DNA of 64,000 nucleotides, taken from Lentzea sp. NEAU-D7 (GTDB taxonomy: Bacteria > Actinomycetota > Actinomycetes > Mycobacteriales > Pseudonocardiaceae). Where the stretch lies: positions 62,001-126,000 of the forward strand of contig NZ_JAPJDL010000003.1 in NCBI RefSeq assembly GCF_026242055.1, given 5' to 3'. How positions within the stretch are numbered: position 1 is the first letter of the stretch; every line of letters begins with the position of its first letter. Shown piece by piece: positions 1-7,850 of this stretch. The translations under genes and the position numbers were made by a program. Under the pieces are notes generated by a model. The model did no database searches. It was given only the letters and a program-made list of their open reading frames with translations, and was not told the DNA's origin.

Positions 1-2
1 TC

Positions 3-422
3 TGCGGTCCCGCCGAACTCGTGTCGGCGGTCCGCGCGGCCAAGCAGTTCATGACCTTCGTGGGCGGTGCGCCGTTCCAGCCCGCCGTCGCCCACGCCCT
101 GACGGCCGAGCTGGACTGGGTCACCGGGCTGCGGGACTCGCTGGCGTCCAAGCGCGCACGGCTGGCCGAGGGCCTGCGCGCGGCCGGTTTCGAGGTGCGG
201 TCGTCCGAGGGCACGTACTTCATCTGCGCGGACGTCCGGCCGCTGGGCTACACGGACGGTCTGGCCCTGTGCCGCGACCTGCCCGCCCGGATCGGCGTCG
301 CGGCCGTGCCGGTGCAGGTGTTCACGGACCGGCCCGACCAGTGGAAGCACCTGATCCGGTTCGCGTTCTGCAAGCAGGACGCCGTGATCGACGAAGCCGT
401 GGAGCGCCTCCACAAGCTGTAG
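3..422 (+). CDS. PLP-dependent aminotransferase (C-terminal part, 5' end outside window)
   Basis: The frame is open from the window edge, so the first visible codon (position 3) is internal; the GTG at 21 is not a real start. The 139 visible residues match the C-terminal small domain of fold-type I aminotransferases of the DapC/methionine-aminotransferase group: a conserved helix entry around AELVSAVRAAKQF, then GGAPFQPAVAHAL, and the closing substrate-binding region with GTYF and HLIRFAFCK. The exact substrate cannot be read from the tail alone. The gene ends directly before an inverted repeat containing two TTGTCCACA-like sequences. Confidence 0.85.
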   Translation, partial: CGPAELVSAVRAAKQFMTFVGGAPFQPAVAHALTAELDWVTGLRDSLASKRARLAEGLRAAGFEVRSSEGTYFICADVRPLGYTDGLALCRDLPARIGVAAVPVQVFTDRPDQWKHLIRFAFCKQDAVIDEAVERLHKL

Positions 423-465
423 TTGTCCACAGGTGTTGATGAGTTTCTCCACAGCTGTGGACAAC
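422..465. promoter_or_regulatory. inverted repeat with two DnaA-box-like sequences
   Basis: GTTGTCCACAG (422-432) and its exact complement CTGTGGACAAC (455-465) form 11-bp arms 22 bp apart. A nested 14-bp palindrome TCCACAGCTGTGGA lies at 448-461. Each arm contains TTGTCCACA, the actinobacterial DnaA-box consensus. The position just after the aminotransferase stop would also fit a terminator, but the long spacer and lack of a T-run argue against that. Confidence 0.45.
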
Positions 466-518
466 CCACTTTCGGGTGAGCTGCGGAGCCGTGGCGCCGG
501 AGTTCGACTCCAAATGGC

Positions 519-1049
519 ATGGACTCGAACACTGAGGTTCTCACCGCGTGGCGTTCCGGTCTCTCCGGCTGGGACGCCCTCGTCGAGCGCTACTCCCGGC
601 TGGTCTGGTCGGTGCCCAGATCGTTCCGCCTGAGCCGGACCGATGCCGCCGACGTCTACCAGTGCACGTGGCTCTGCCTGGCAGAACACCTCACCCGACT
701 GCGAGAACCCGAGCACCTCGCGACCTGGCTGGTCCGTACCGCCACCCGCCAGTCGATAGCGGTCCTGCGCACGCGGGGGCGCGAGGTCTCCTACGACCTG
801 TGGGAGCCGGTCTCGGTCCTGCCGACCCCGGACGAGGTCGTCGTCACCACCGATCGGCAGCGCCGGCTGTGGTCGGCGCTGATGACCTTGAACGAGCGCT
901 GCCAGCGGCTGCTGAGGATCGCTGCCCACAGCCCTGAACTGAGTTATGCACAGGTTGCGGACGCCCTGGGGATGAACCTGGGGAGCGTTGGTTCCACGCG
1001 CAGCCGTTGCCTCGCTGAGCTGCGGCGGAAGCTGGTGGACCTGCGATGA
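519..1049 (+). CDS. ECF-like RNA polymerase sigma-70 family factor
   Basis: A 176-aa protein of ECF sigma factor size. Residues about 22-85 match region 2, with VERYSRLVWSVPRSFRL and DAADVYQCTWLCLAEHL. Residues about 115-172 match region 4, a helix-turn-helix with LSYAQVADALGM and GSVGSTRSRCLAELRR. It would direct core RNA polymerase to a small regulon. Its stop overlaps the next start (ATGA), so it heads an operon with two small proteins and a TPR-CHAT protease. No anti-sigma factor is visible nearby, so either a downstream protein or proteolysis could control it (inference). Confidence 0.88.
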   Translation: MDSNTEVLTAWRSGLSGWDALVERYSRLVWSVPRSFRLSRTDAADVYQCTWLCLAEHLTRLREPEHLATWLVRTATRQSIAVLRTRGREVSYDLWEPVSVLPTPDEVVVTTDRQRRLWSALMTLNERCQRLLRIAAHSPELSYAQVADALGMNLGSVGSTRSRCLAELRRKLVDLR

Positions 1050-1186
1050 GCGACGACCTCCTGACCCTGCTGGCCGGCCTCTTCGATCGCACCGGCGCCC
1101 CGCCCCGGCTCGCTGCCCCGGCTGCGGCCGACGCCCCGCCTCGGCCAGTTGTCCACAGCCTGCTCCACCCCGGAGGTTCGCGATGA
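1046..1186 (+). CDS. 46-aa small protein coupled to sigma factor and next gene
   Basis: An ATG overlaps the sigma-factor stop (ATGA, 1046-1049) and its own stop overlaps the next start (ATGA, 1183-1186), so translation appears coupled on both sides. The peptide begins MSDDLLTLLAGLFDRTGAPP, which resembles the N-terminus of the following protein (MRDPLLDEIAGLFGSDTPPP), suggesting a duplicated short N-terminal segment. The rest is Ala/Pro-rich with no recognisable domain. No function can be assigned. Perfect double coupling is the main reason to accept it as a gene. Confidence 0.55.
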   Translation: MSDDLLTLLAGLFDRTGAPPRLAAPAAADAPPRPVVHSLLHPGGSR

Positions 1187-1542
1187 GGGACCCGCTGCTC
1201 GACGAGATCGCCGGCCTGTTCGGCTCGGACACCCCGCCGCCCGCCCTCGCACCGCGCCCGACGGGCCTCGCACCGATGGCCCCTGTGGACGAACCGGTCC
1301 GCGGGCCGTCCCGCCAGCTCGTGTTCCACCTCGGCGCCGGACGCCTGCACCTGCAGCTCGACCCCGGCCACCTGACCGGTGTGCTGGACGACAGCGGCCT
1401 CGCCGTCGAGATCCACGCACCGTCGTCCGTCCAGGCGCTGCGGCCGGATCCCGAGGGCTGGTTCCGCGCGACCGTCAGACCGGGCCCGGTGTGCGTGACC
1501 GTGCCCGGCCTGGGTCTCACGACCGGCTGGTTCGTCGCATGA
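1183..1542 (+). CDS. small accessory protein of the sigma/CHAT cassette
   Basis: A 119-aa protein. The start is fixed by the ATGA overlap at 1183. The N-terminus is a short Leu-rich amphipathic stretch followed by a Pro/Ala linker. Residues about 45-119 look like a compact beta-rich domain (VFHLGAGRLHLQLDP, then GLAVEIHAP, and a Gly/Thr-rich tail). Similar small beta proteins occur between sigma factor and CHAT genes in other actinobacteria (recollection, not searched). It has no signal peptide or TM segment, and its end overlaps the CHAT start by four bases. Role unknown; an adaptor or substrate of the protease is conceivable. Confidence 0.7.
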   Translation: MRDPLLDEIAGLFGSDTPPPALAPRPTGLAPMAPVDEPVRGPSRQLVFHLGAGRLHLQLDPGHLTGVLDDSGLAVEIHAPSSVQALRPDPEGWFRATVRPGPVCVTVPGLGLTTGWFVA

Positions 1543-3572
1543 GCGCCAGCGCCGACCCCCGGGCCACCATCGCGACGACCGAGGTCCGCGGCACCAGGGC
1601 GCAGCGCGCCGACGCCCTGCACGACCTCAGCGTCGCCCACGCCGAGCTCGGCCACCTCGACGTCGCCGCCCGGTTCGCCCGGCGCGGGCTGCGCCGCCCC
1701 CGGGGGGGGCGGGGCCCCCGCACCCGCGCGGGGGGCGGGGTGGGCGGGGGCGGCCGGCCGCGGCGCCTCGAGCACCTCGGCCTCGCGACACCCCTGCTGC
1801 GCGGCGGGGAGCTCGCCAGGGCCAGGTGCCTGCGCGGACTGCACCTCTGCCAGGAGGCCGAGCCCAGGCTGGCGATCGCCGAGCTCACCGCGGTCATCCG
1901 GGAGCTGCGCAGGTACGGCGACGAGAGGTGGCTGGCCAACGCGCTGATCGGACGGGGGATCGCGCGGTGCAACGCGACCAGGCTGACTTCCGCCGAGGCC
2001 GACTTCAGGGCCGCGGAGACGCTGCTGCGGGCGATGGGCGAGCCGGGAAGAGCGGCGATGTGCCTGCACAACCGGGGGTTCGTCGCGATGCTCGCCGGCG
2101 ATCTGCCGCTGGCCCTGCGCAGGTACGAGGAGGCCGCGAAGGCCGGTCTGGACTCGGCGAGCCGGCCGGAGGCACTGGTCGACCGGGCAGAGGCGTTGCT
2201 CGCGGCCGGGCTGACGGCGGACGCGCGACGGGTGCTGGCGCCCGCGGTGGAGTTGCTGCGGCGGTGCGATCGGCACGTGCCCGAGCTGGCGGTGCTGAGC
2301 GCGCGTTGTGCGTTGCGCGACGGGGATCCGGCCCCGGCCATCCGGCACGGCGGCACGGACGTCGAGTTCATGCTGGCCGCCGGGAAGCTGGACGCCGTCG
2401 CGGCGCACCGGTTCCGCGGACCCGCTCAGACGCGGGCGCTCGGGTGGCTCGCGCAGGCCAGGCGGTCTGATCGGCGGGGTGCGCTGGCCGCGTGCCGGGC
2501 GGGCCTGAAGGTGCTCGACGAGCACCACGGCGACTGGCCGCGACGGGAACTGACCGGCCACGCGCTCGGGCTCGCCAGGACGGCTCGTGAGGTGCTGCAC
2601 TGGTCAGAACGGCACCGGACCTCGGTTCCGCTGCCTCACAACGACCCCGAACTCGCGCGAGCGCTCACCGACCTGCGCCGGGCGAAGGCGTTCGGCCTGC
2701 CGCTGGAGGCGTGGGAGCGCAACGTGCGAAGGCTGACCCTCGCGTCCAGGAGGAGCGTGGACGCGAACACCGCACCGCCGGGCCTGCCGCTGGTCAGCTT
2801 CATCGTCCACGAGGGACAGATGAAGGCCGTCACCCTCGTCGACGGACGTGCACGGATGCGCGTGGTTCCCGATCCCTCCGAACTCGTCCGCAGCGCGAAG
2901 CTCGCGCTGCGGGCCGGGCGCGCCGTCACGACCGACCTGCTGCCGGATGCGGAGGAGGTCGTCGTGATCCCCGACGGGGTGCTCAACGACATGCCGTGGG
3001 CGGCGCTGGGTCGCCGAGTCCACGTCGTCCCGTCGTTGAGCAGGTGGAGGCCTTCCGGTCGCGGTGGTCACCGGCTCTGGGTCACCGGACCGGGGCTGTT
3101 CCACGACGAAGTGCCCGCGCTGCAGCGGGAACACGGCGGCACGATCGCGGAGTCCACAGTGGAATCAGTCCTGGCGCGGCTCGACGGCGCCGGGATCGTG
3201 CACATCGCGGCGCACGGGCACGTCCACCCGGACAACCCGCTGTTCTCCCACCTCGAACTGCGCGACGGCCCGCTCTACGGCTACGACATCGCGAGGATCG
3301 CGCACCCGCCCGAGACCGTCGTCCTGTCGGCCTGCGAGTCGGGCCTCGCCCGCGCGTTCCTCGACGCCGGAACCAGGGCGGTGATCGCGAGCGTGCTGCC
3401 GGTGCCGGACGCGCGGGTCGGCGCGGCCATGGCCGAGGTCCACCGCCTCGTCGACCACCCGGTGGAGGCGGCGCGGGCCGTCGCCCACCTGGGCTTCAGC
3501 TGCTACGGCACCGGCACGAGGGTGGCGGCGTGCAGCGCGGCGGCGAACGACGTGCCGGTGCAGAGCAGCTGA
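1539..3572 (+). CDS. TPR-CHAT domain protein (caspase-like protease)
   Basis: 677 aa, start set by the overlap with the upstream stop. Residues about 20-330 are helical with TPR-like repeats (ADALHDLSVAHAELGHLDVA, then AMCLHNRGFVAMLAGDLPLA). Residues about 400-650 form a CHAT domain with the catalytic pair visible: His559 in HIAAHGH and Cys599 in LSACESG. CHAT proteases are caspase-like; TPR-CHAT proteins are known as effectors in type III-E CRISPR systems. There is no signal peptide, so it should act in the cytoplasm. An extremely G/C-rich stretch (about 1695-1760) interrupts the TPR region with low-complexity Gly/Arg and may be sequence error. The gene end overlaps the convergent subtilase by 70 bp. 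Confidence 0.85.
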   Translation: MSASADPRATIATTEVRGTRAQRADALHDLSVAHAELGHLDVAARFARRGLRRPRGGRGPRTRAGGGVGGGGRPRRLEHLGLATPLLRGGELARARCLRGLHLCQEAEPRLAIAELTAVIRELRRYGDERWLANALIGRGIARCNATRLTSAEADFRAAETLLRAMGEPGRAAMCLHNRGFVAMLAGDLPLALRRYEEAAKAGLDSASRPEALVDRAEALLAAGLTADARRVLAPAVELLRRCDRHVPELAVLSARCALRDGDPAPAIRHGGTDVEFMLAAGKLDAVAAHRFRGPAQTRALGWLAQARRSDRRGALAACRAGLKVLDEHHGDWPRRELTGHALGLARTAREVLHWSERHRTSVPLPHNDPELARALTDLRRAKAFGLPLEAWERNVRRLTLASRRSVDANTAPPGLPLVSFIVHEGQMKAVTLVDGRARMRVVPDPSELVRSAKLALRAGRAVTTDLLPDAEEVVVIPDGVLNDMPWAALGRRVHVVPSLSRWRPSGRGGHRLWVTGPGLFHDEVPALQREHGGTIAESTVESVLARLDGAGIVHIAAHGHVHPDNPLFSHLELRDGPLYGYDIARIAHPPETVVLSACESGLARAFLDAGTRAVIASVLPVPDARVGAAMAEVHRLVDHPVEAARAVAHLGFSCYGTGTRVAACSAAANDVPVQSS

Positions 3573-4417
3573 GAGGTTCCGACCGTCGCCAGCACGTCGA
3601 CCCCGGACGCGACCACGTCCACCCAGGGCCCGCGGCCGGAGAAGGCGGCCGAGGCGCCCACCGCCGTCACCGCGGGCAGGGCGGCGGGCCACCACGGGCG
3701 TTCGGAACCGCCGTTGCCCGCCGCGGCCACCACGGTTCGGCCGCAGCCGGCCAGGACGGGCGGGCAGAGGTCGTCGAACGAGTAGGTGCCGGACGCGACC
3801 AGCACCACCGGCAGGTCGCGGGTGGCGCGCAACGCGGCGGCGAGGGTGAGGTCGTCGCCGAAGCCCGAGGCGCCCAGGACGGGGAACGGGCGCACCAGGG
3901 CGCCGTGGTGGCGGAGGACACCGGCGACCAACGCGCCGTGCGGGGCGTCGAGAGGGGTGTCGAGCAACGCGACCGTGCCCTCGCCCAACAGCTCCGGGAC
4001 GCGCTCGCCGATCACCGGCCGGGAGGTGCCGATCATGATCGGGCAGGCGAAGTGGACGTGGTTCGGAGTGGCACCCACGTCGGCGGCCACCTCGACGACG
4101 CGTGCTCGTTCGGACGCTTTCAGGTGCATGCGGATGGCGCCCGAAGCGATCTCCTCGTGCGAATAGACCCCTCGCAAGCGCTTGCGCACAGTGGGTGCGT
4201 CCGCGGGCAGGACGACCAGTTCCCCCGAACGGACCAAGCACTCGTTTGGACCTGCCGGATCGTGCACGACCACCGGACCGAGCGCGGCGGAGGCGTGATC
4301 GACCAGCTCAGAGAGGCTGTTGACCTGCTTGGGCGCGTCCACAACGGACACCATCCCCCGCCGCGACACGGTCCACAGGGGACCGACGCGCAACGTCACT
4401 CGATCCGATGACGACAC
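3503..4417 (-). CDS. cytoplasmic S8 (subtilisin-like) serine protease
   Basis: 304 aa from a GTG start (an in-frame GTG at 4399 is an alternative). The second half holds a minimal subtilase core: Asp153 in ALLDTPLD, His160 in PHGALVAG, Asn235 in AAAGNGG for the oxyanion hole and Ser290 in GTSFAA. Asp and His are only seven residues apart, shorter than in secreted subtilisins. There is no signal peptide or propeptide; residues 1-140 are a separate unassigned region. The gene is convergent with the CHAT gene and overlaps its last 70 bp. Two intracellular proteases plus a sigma factor suggest a regulated proteolysis module. Confidence 0.82.
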   Translation of the reverse strand: MSSSDRVTLRVGPLWTVSRRGMVSVVDAPKQVNSLSELVDHASAALGPVVVHDPAGPNECLVRSGELVVLPADAPTVRKRLRGVYSHEEIASGAIRMHLKASERARVVEVAADVGATPNHVHFACPIMIGTSRPVIGERVPELLGEGTVALLDTPLDAPHGALVAGVLRHHGALVRPFPVLGASGFGDDLTLAAALRATRDLPVVLVASGTYSFDDLCPPVLAGCGRTVVAAAGNGGSERPWWPAALPAVTAVGASAAFSGRGPWVDVVASGVDVLATVGTSQLLCTGTSFAAALHAATLVPVP

Positions 4418-4597
4418 TGAGGGTGTTCATGCCTGATCAGGGCGACACGGACAGCCGCACAAGACCGCCCTTCCGGGTGTTTAGCGCGGAGTGGGTTCGC
4501 AAAGTCACTCACCGGTGCTAGACATAGCTCTACGTCGACCTCCGATGGCGCGCTGTGCGTTGAGGGTGACCCGAAACGGTGGACGGGTGGTGATCCT

Positions 4598-5401
4598 GTG
4601 GCTGGTGGTGGAGTGCGTGCACTGCTGCTGCGGACTGCTGCCCTCGGCGGGCTCACCGCCGGCGCCTGGCTGCTGAGCGGGACGACCGCGTCCGCCAGCC
4701 CCGAGGAACCCCCGGCCGTCGAGGTCACCACCGAAGTCGCCACCGAGGCCGCCGCCGAAGCTCCACAGCTCCTCGACGACCCCGCCGGGTGGGCGAAGGC
4801 CTTCACCGCGTCGCTGACGGAGAAGCACCAGCCGGAGAAGCTCGTCCCGCCGCCGGTGCCGACCAAGCCGGAAGAGCCCCAGGAAGAGCCCGACGAGGGC
4901 CCGATCCTCGACTTCACCGGCGGTTCGCACAGCAACTCGCGCTCGGGCACCATCTCGAACGAGGCACCGCCCGAGGTCATCGCGGCCAAGGCCCAGGTCC
5001 GCGCCGCCAAGATCGCCGCGAGGCTCGCGGCCCAGCTCCCCCCGCCGCCGCCTCCTCCTCCGCCACCCGCGCCCGTCCTGGTGGCCAAGAAGGCCGTGCA
5101 GCTCCTGCCCGATCTTCCGGTGCCCGCTCCCGTGAAGACCGAACCCGCACCGGCGAACGACTACAACTGGTCCGTTCCCGGTCCGGACGCGCCGCTGCCC
5201 GCACCGCAGCAGGCCCCCGTGGTCACGACGGCCACCGCGTCGTCCGGCCACACCGACAACTCCGGCGGCACGCGCGGCGTGCTCGCTGTTCTGACGTCGC
5301 ACAACTCGCTCTTCCCGCCCGCCACGTGGTCGGTCGAGGAGCGTCGCGACGGCACTGCGCCCGGCAGCGATCCGGGTCTGCCCAGCACGTCACCCGACTG
5401 A
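4598..5401 (+). CDS. secreted Pro-rich protein of unknown function
   Basis: 267 aa from a GTG start. The N-terminus is a Sec-type signal peptide: short basic start, a hydrophobic run (LLLRTAALGGLTAGAWLL) and a likely cleavage near ASA. The mature part is acidic and Pro/Ala-rich with a run of about ten prolines near residue 150, and has no recognised domain. The opposite strand is also open, but only this frame has a signal peptide and a sensible composition. Probably a cell-wall-spanning or extracellular protein; function not assignable. Confidence 0.62.
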   Translation: MAGGGVRALLLRTAALGGLTAGAWLLSGTTASASPEEPPAVEVTTEVATEAAAEAPQLLDDPAGWAKAFTASLTEKHQPEKLVPPPVPTKPEEPQEEPDEGPILDFTGGSHSNSRSGTISNEAPPEVIAAKAQVRAAKIAARLAAQLPPPPPPPPPPAPVLVAKKAVQLLPDLPVPAPVKTEPAPANDYNWSVPGPDAPLPAPQQAPVVTTATASSGHTDNSGGTRGVLAVLTSHNSLFPPATWSVEERRDGTAPGSDPGLPSTSPD

Positions 5402-5511
5402 GTCCGACAGGACAAGTCTGCCCTCTGCGCGATTTGTAACCCTCTCGTTCCGTCGCGCCAGTAACTCCTCCTGTCATTTCCCGTTGTACGCAAGGAACCC
5501 CCAGTCTTCCT

Positions 5512-5636
5512 GACCTGCCAACCGCGCCCTGGCAGGTCGGGTCTGGTCCGAGTGCCGCGCTGCCCCCGCAGTCTCGGACCACACGGGAAACCTGCGGACG
5601 GGGGACGTCAATCCCTGGGACGTCCCCCGCCGCAGG
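5512..5636. repeat. three consecutive perfect stem-loops
   Basis: Three hairpins follow one another: GACCTGCCA/TGGCAGGTC (5512-5520 with 5530-5538); GGTCCGAG/CTCGGACC (5545-5552 with 5573-5580); and a two-part stem CCTGCGG/CCGCAGG (5591-5597 with 5630-5636) enclosing GGGGGACGTC/GACGTCCCCC (5600-5609 with 5619-5628). A fourth, listed separately, follows at 5658-5690. They fill the gap between a + gene and a convergent - gene. No open frame with coding character covers them. Confidence 0.7.
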
Positions 5637-5657
5637 CCTCTCGTTGGCAAGTTCGTC

Positions 5658-5690
5658 GGCCCGGTCTCCCCCGCTGCGGGAGACCGGGCC
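5658..5690 (-). terminator. strong hairpin after the MocR gene
   Basis: A 13-bp perfect stem, GGCCCGGTCTCCC paired with GGGAGACCGGGCC, with a 7-nt loop, lies nine bases beyond the MocR stop codon (minus strand). There is no T-run, which is usual for high-GC actinobacterial terminators. Confidence 0.7.
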
Positions 5691-5698
5691 GGCGGGGC

Positions 5699-7135
5699 TC
5701 ACGCGCCCGGTGTCGACAGCTCGGCATCCGCCGGAAATCCCGTTCCTGCAACGGATGCAGCTATCACACCCAAACGGCCGATCGCTTCCCGGAGCACTTC
5801 GGGCGACTGCGTGTACGGCACTCGGAGCATCTGCTCGCACCCTCCGTGCACGGCCCACCGGGGACCGGGAACGAGCCGCAGGCCGTGGTTCTGCGCCATC
5901 ACCGCGATCCTGGTGCTGACCGGCGCGTCGAGCGTGCACCACAGCCCAAGACCCCCGGCCGGCACCTGAAAGCTCCACTGTGGACAGTGCTCGCGCAGCG
6001 CCTGCACAGCGACGTCCCGTTGCGCGGCGAACTCCAGGCGCCGTTGCCGCAGCACGGGTTCCGGGTCCTTGAGCAGGTCGGCCAGCACCAGCTGCTCGAA
6101 CACCGGCGTCCCCAGGTCGATCGCCGCCCGCGTGGACGTCAGGCGGTGCACGATCTCCACCGGAGCCCGGATCCACCCGACGCGCAGCCCGCCCCAGTGC
6201 GACTTGCTCGCCGATCCCAGCGTCACCACCAGGTCTCCACCGAACGCCGCCATCGGCAACGGCATCGGTTCGTCGGTCAGCGACAGCTCGACCAGCGTCT
6301 CGTCGACGACGAGCGGCGTGTGGGCCTTCCGCAGCACGGCGACGAGAGCTTCCCGGCCGGCGGAGGGGAGCAGCGAGCCGGTCGGGTTCTGGAAGTCGGG
6401 GATGAGGTAGGCCAGCCGGGGCCCGACCTGCCTCAGCGCCGCCTCGTACGCGTCGACGTCCCAGCCGTCGTCCGTCATCGGCACCGGCACCGGGATCGCC
6501 GACGCCGCCCGCACCGCCTCCAGCGCGTTGGGATACGTCGGCTGCTCGACGAGAACCCGGTCGCCGGGCCCGGCGAACAGCCGCAGCGTCAACGCCCACG
6601 CATGCTGGGCACCCGACGTGACCACGATCTGGTCCGCGGAGGTCGGCAGCCCTCTCGCGGTGTAGCGGTCGGCGATCACCTGACGCAGCACCGGCAGACC
6701 GCGCTCGTGGTAGCCGTGGGACCCCAGGTGCTCGGGCATCTGGGCCATCGCCGCGGTCATGGCCTGGCGCAGTCCGGGGTGCGCCGGCGGCGCACAGCGG
6801 GTCAGGTCGATCAACGTGTCGTCGCCGCCCGTGATGCCGCCGCCGGCGCCGACGGGACCGTTGATCCACGACCCCGCTCCGCGCCGCGACTCAACGACCC
6901 CCTCGATGCGCAGCTGGTCCAGCGCGGCGGTGATGGTGGTGCGGCTCACCGGCAGCGCGCCGGTGAGCTCGCGTTCGGACGGTAGCCGCGTCCCGACGGG
7001 CAGACGGCCGTCCGCGACCAGCAGTTTCAGTGCCGAGGCGAGGTCGGCGGAGCCCTGCCGGGCCCCGCCGCGCCGCCATTCCCCCAGCAGCCGGGCGAGC
7101 CGGGCACCGGATATACGTCCACCTGGTGGGAGCAT
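5699..7135 (-). CDS. MocR-family regulator (GntR HTH fused to aminotransferase fold)
   Basis: 478 aa starting at the ATG at 7135 (MLPPGGRISG); the longer frame runs back through the promoter. Residues about 10-75 are a GntR winged helix (GTRLPSERELTGALPVSRTT). Residues about 105-470 are a fold-type I aminotransferase with a PLP-lysine region (GSASKSHWGG). MocR proteins are PLP-binding transcription factors. It is divergent from a YczE-type membrane protein gene, a pairing seen in many genomes, and GCCAAT/ATTGGC repeats lie between them. It probably controls itself and yczE; the effector is unknown. Confidence 0.9.
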   Translation of the reverse strand: MLPPGGRISGARLARLLGEWRRGGARQGSADLASALKLLVADGRLPVGTRLPSERELTGALPVSRTTITAALDQLRIEGVVESRRGAGSWINGPVGAGGGITGGDDTLIDLTRCAPPAHPGLRQAMTAAMAQMPEHLGSHGYHERGLPVLRQVIADRYTARGLPTSADQIVVTSGAQHAWALTLRLFAGPGDRVLVEQPTYPNALEAVRAASAIPVPVPMTDDGWDVDAYEAALRQVGPRLAYLIPDFQNPTGSLLPSAGREALVAVLRKAHTPLVVDETLVELSLTDEPMPLPMAAFGGDLVVTLGSASKSHWGGLRVGWIRAPVEIVHRLTSTRAAIDLGTPVFEQLVLADLLKDPEPVLRQRRLEFAAQRDVAVQALREHCPQWSFQVPAGGLGLWCTLDAPVSTRIAVMAQNHGLRLVPGPRWAVHGGCEQMLRVPYTQSPEVLREAIGRLGVIAASVAGTGFPADAELSTPGA

Positions 7136-7138
7136 GAA

Positions 7139-7177
7139 GCCAATTATCCCGAATTGGCTATGGATTACCAGGCCAAT
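7139..7177. promoter_or_regulatory. candidate MocR operator
   Basis: The 61-bp divergent gap contains GCCAATT (7139-7145) with its inverted copy AATTGGC (7152-7158), and a third half-site GCCAAT (7172-7177). Direct plus inverted half-sites are typical of MocR-type operators, and the gap has almost no room for other signals. Confidence 0.6.
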
Positions 7178-7196
7178 CGCAGCGCAACATAGCCAC

Positions 7197-7850
7197 ATGG
7201 CCTCCATGACCGCACTCCACCAGGTCTCCGTCCGGATCTCACCAGCCCGTCGCCTCCCGCAGCTGTTCGCAGGGCTGTGGCTCTACGGCGCGAGCATGGC
7301 GTTGCAGATCCGAGCGACGCTCGGCCTGAACCCGTGGGACGTGCTGCACGAGGGCCTCGCGAAGATCACCGGCCTGAGCTTCGGCCTGATCACCGCGATC
7401 ACCGGTGTGCTCGTCCTGCTGGCCTGGATCCCGCTCCGGCAGAAGCCCGGCATCGGCACGATCGCGAACGTCGTGCTCATCGCGGTCAGCGTCGACGTCA
7501 CGCTCTGGCTCCTGCCCGCGCCGGAAGGACTCCTGCCCCGGATCGTGTTCCTGACGCTGGGCATCGTCCTGAACGCCGTCGCGTTCGCCGCGTACGTCGG
7601 TTCCCGGCTCGGACCAGGTCCGCGCGACGGCCTGGTCACCGGTTTCTGCCGCCGCACGGGCATCTCCCTGCGGCTCACGCGGACCGTGCTCGAACTGCTC
7701 GTGCTCGGCACCGGCTGGCTGCTCGGCGGCACGGTCGGCATCGGCACGGTCCTCTACGCGCTCGGCATCGGCCCGCTCGCGCAGCTGTTCCTGCCCGCGC
7801 TCACCTGGCGCGAGCGCTCGCGGCCCGCTTGCGAACTTCCTCGTACGTGA
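7197..7850 (+). CDS. YczE/YitT-family membrane protein
   Basis: 217 aa (ATG at 7197; ATG at 7206 also possible). About five hydrophobic helices are visible, with the family hallmark GLNPWDVLHEGL near the N-terminus and a second small-residue motif GLGPGPRDGLVTG-like in the middle (residues about 139-151). YczE proteins are small integral membrane proteins repeatedly paired with MocR regulators and are suspected transporters of the regulator's ligand or product. The 3' end overlaps the convergent Clp-N gene by 50 bp. Confidence 0.85.
   Translation: MASMTALHQVSVRISPARRLPQLFAGLWLYGASMALQIRATLGLNPWDVLHEGLAKITGLSFGLITAITGVLVLLAWIPLRQKPGIGTIANVVLIAVSVDVTLWLLPAPEGLLPRIVFLTLGIVLNAVAFAAYVGSRLGPGPRDGLVTGFCRRTGISLRLTRTVLELLVLGTGWLLGGTVGIGTVLYALGIGPLAQLFLPALTWRERSRPACELPRT

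Noticed and set aside
5223..6869. A 548-codon minus-strand frame overlapping the MocR gene
   Set aside because: Shifted frame of the MocR gene with Arg-rich composition; MocR has HTH and PLP motifs in the other frame.
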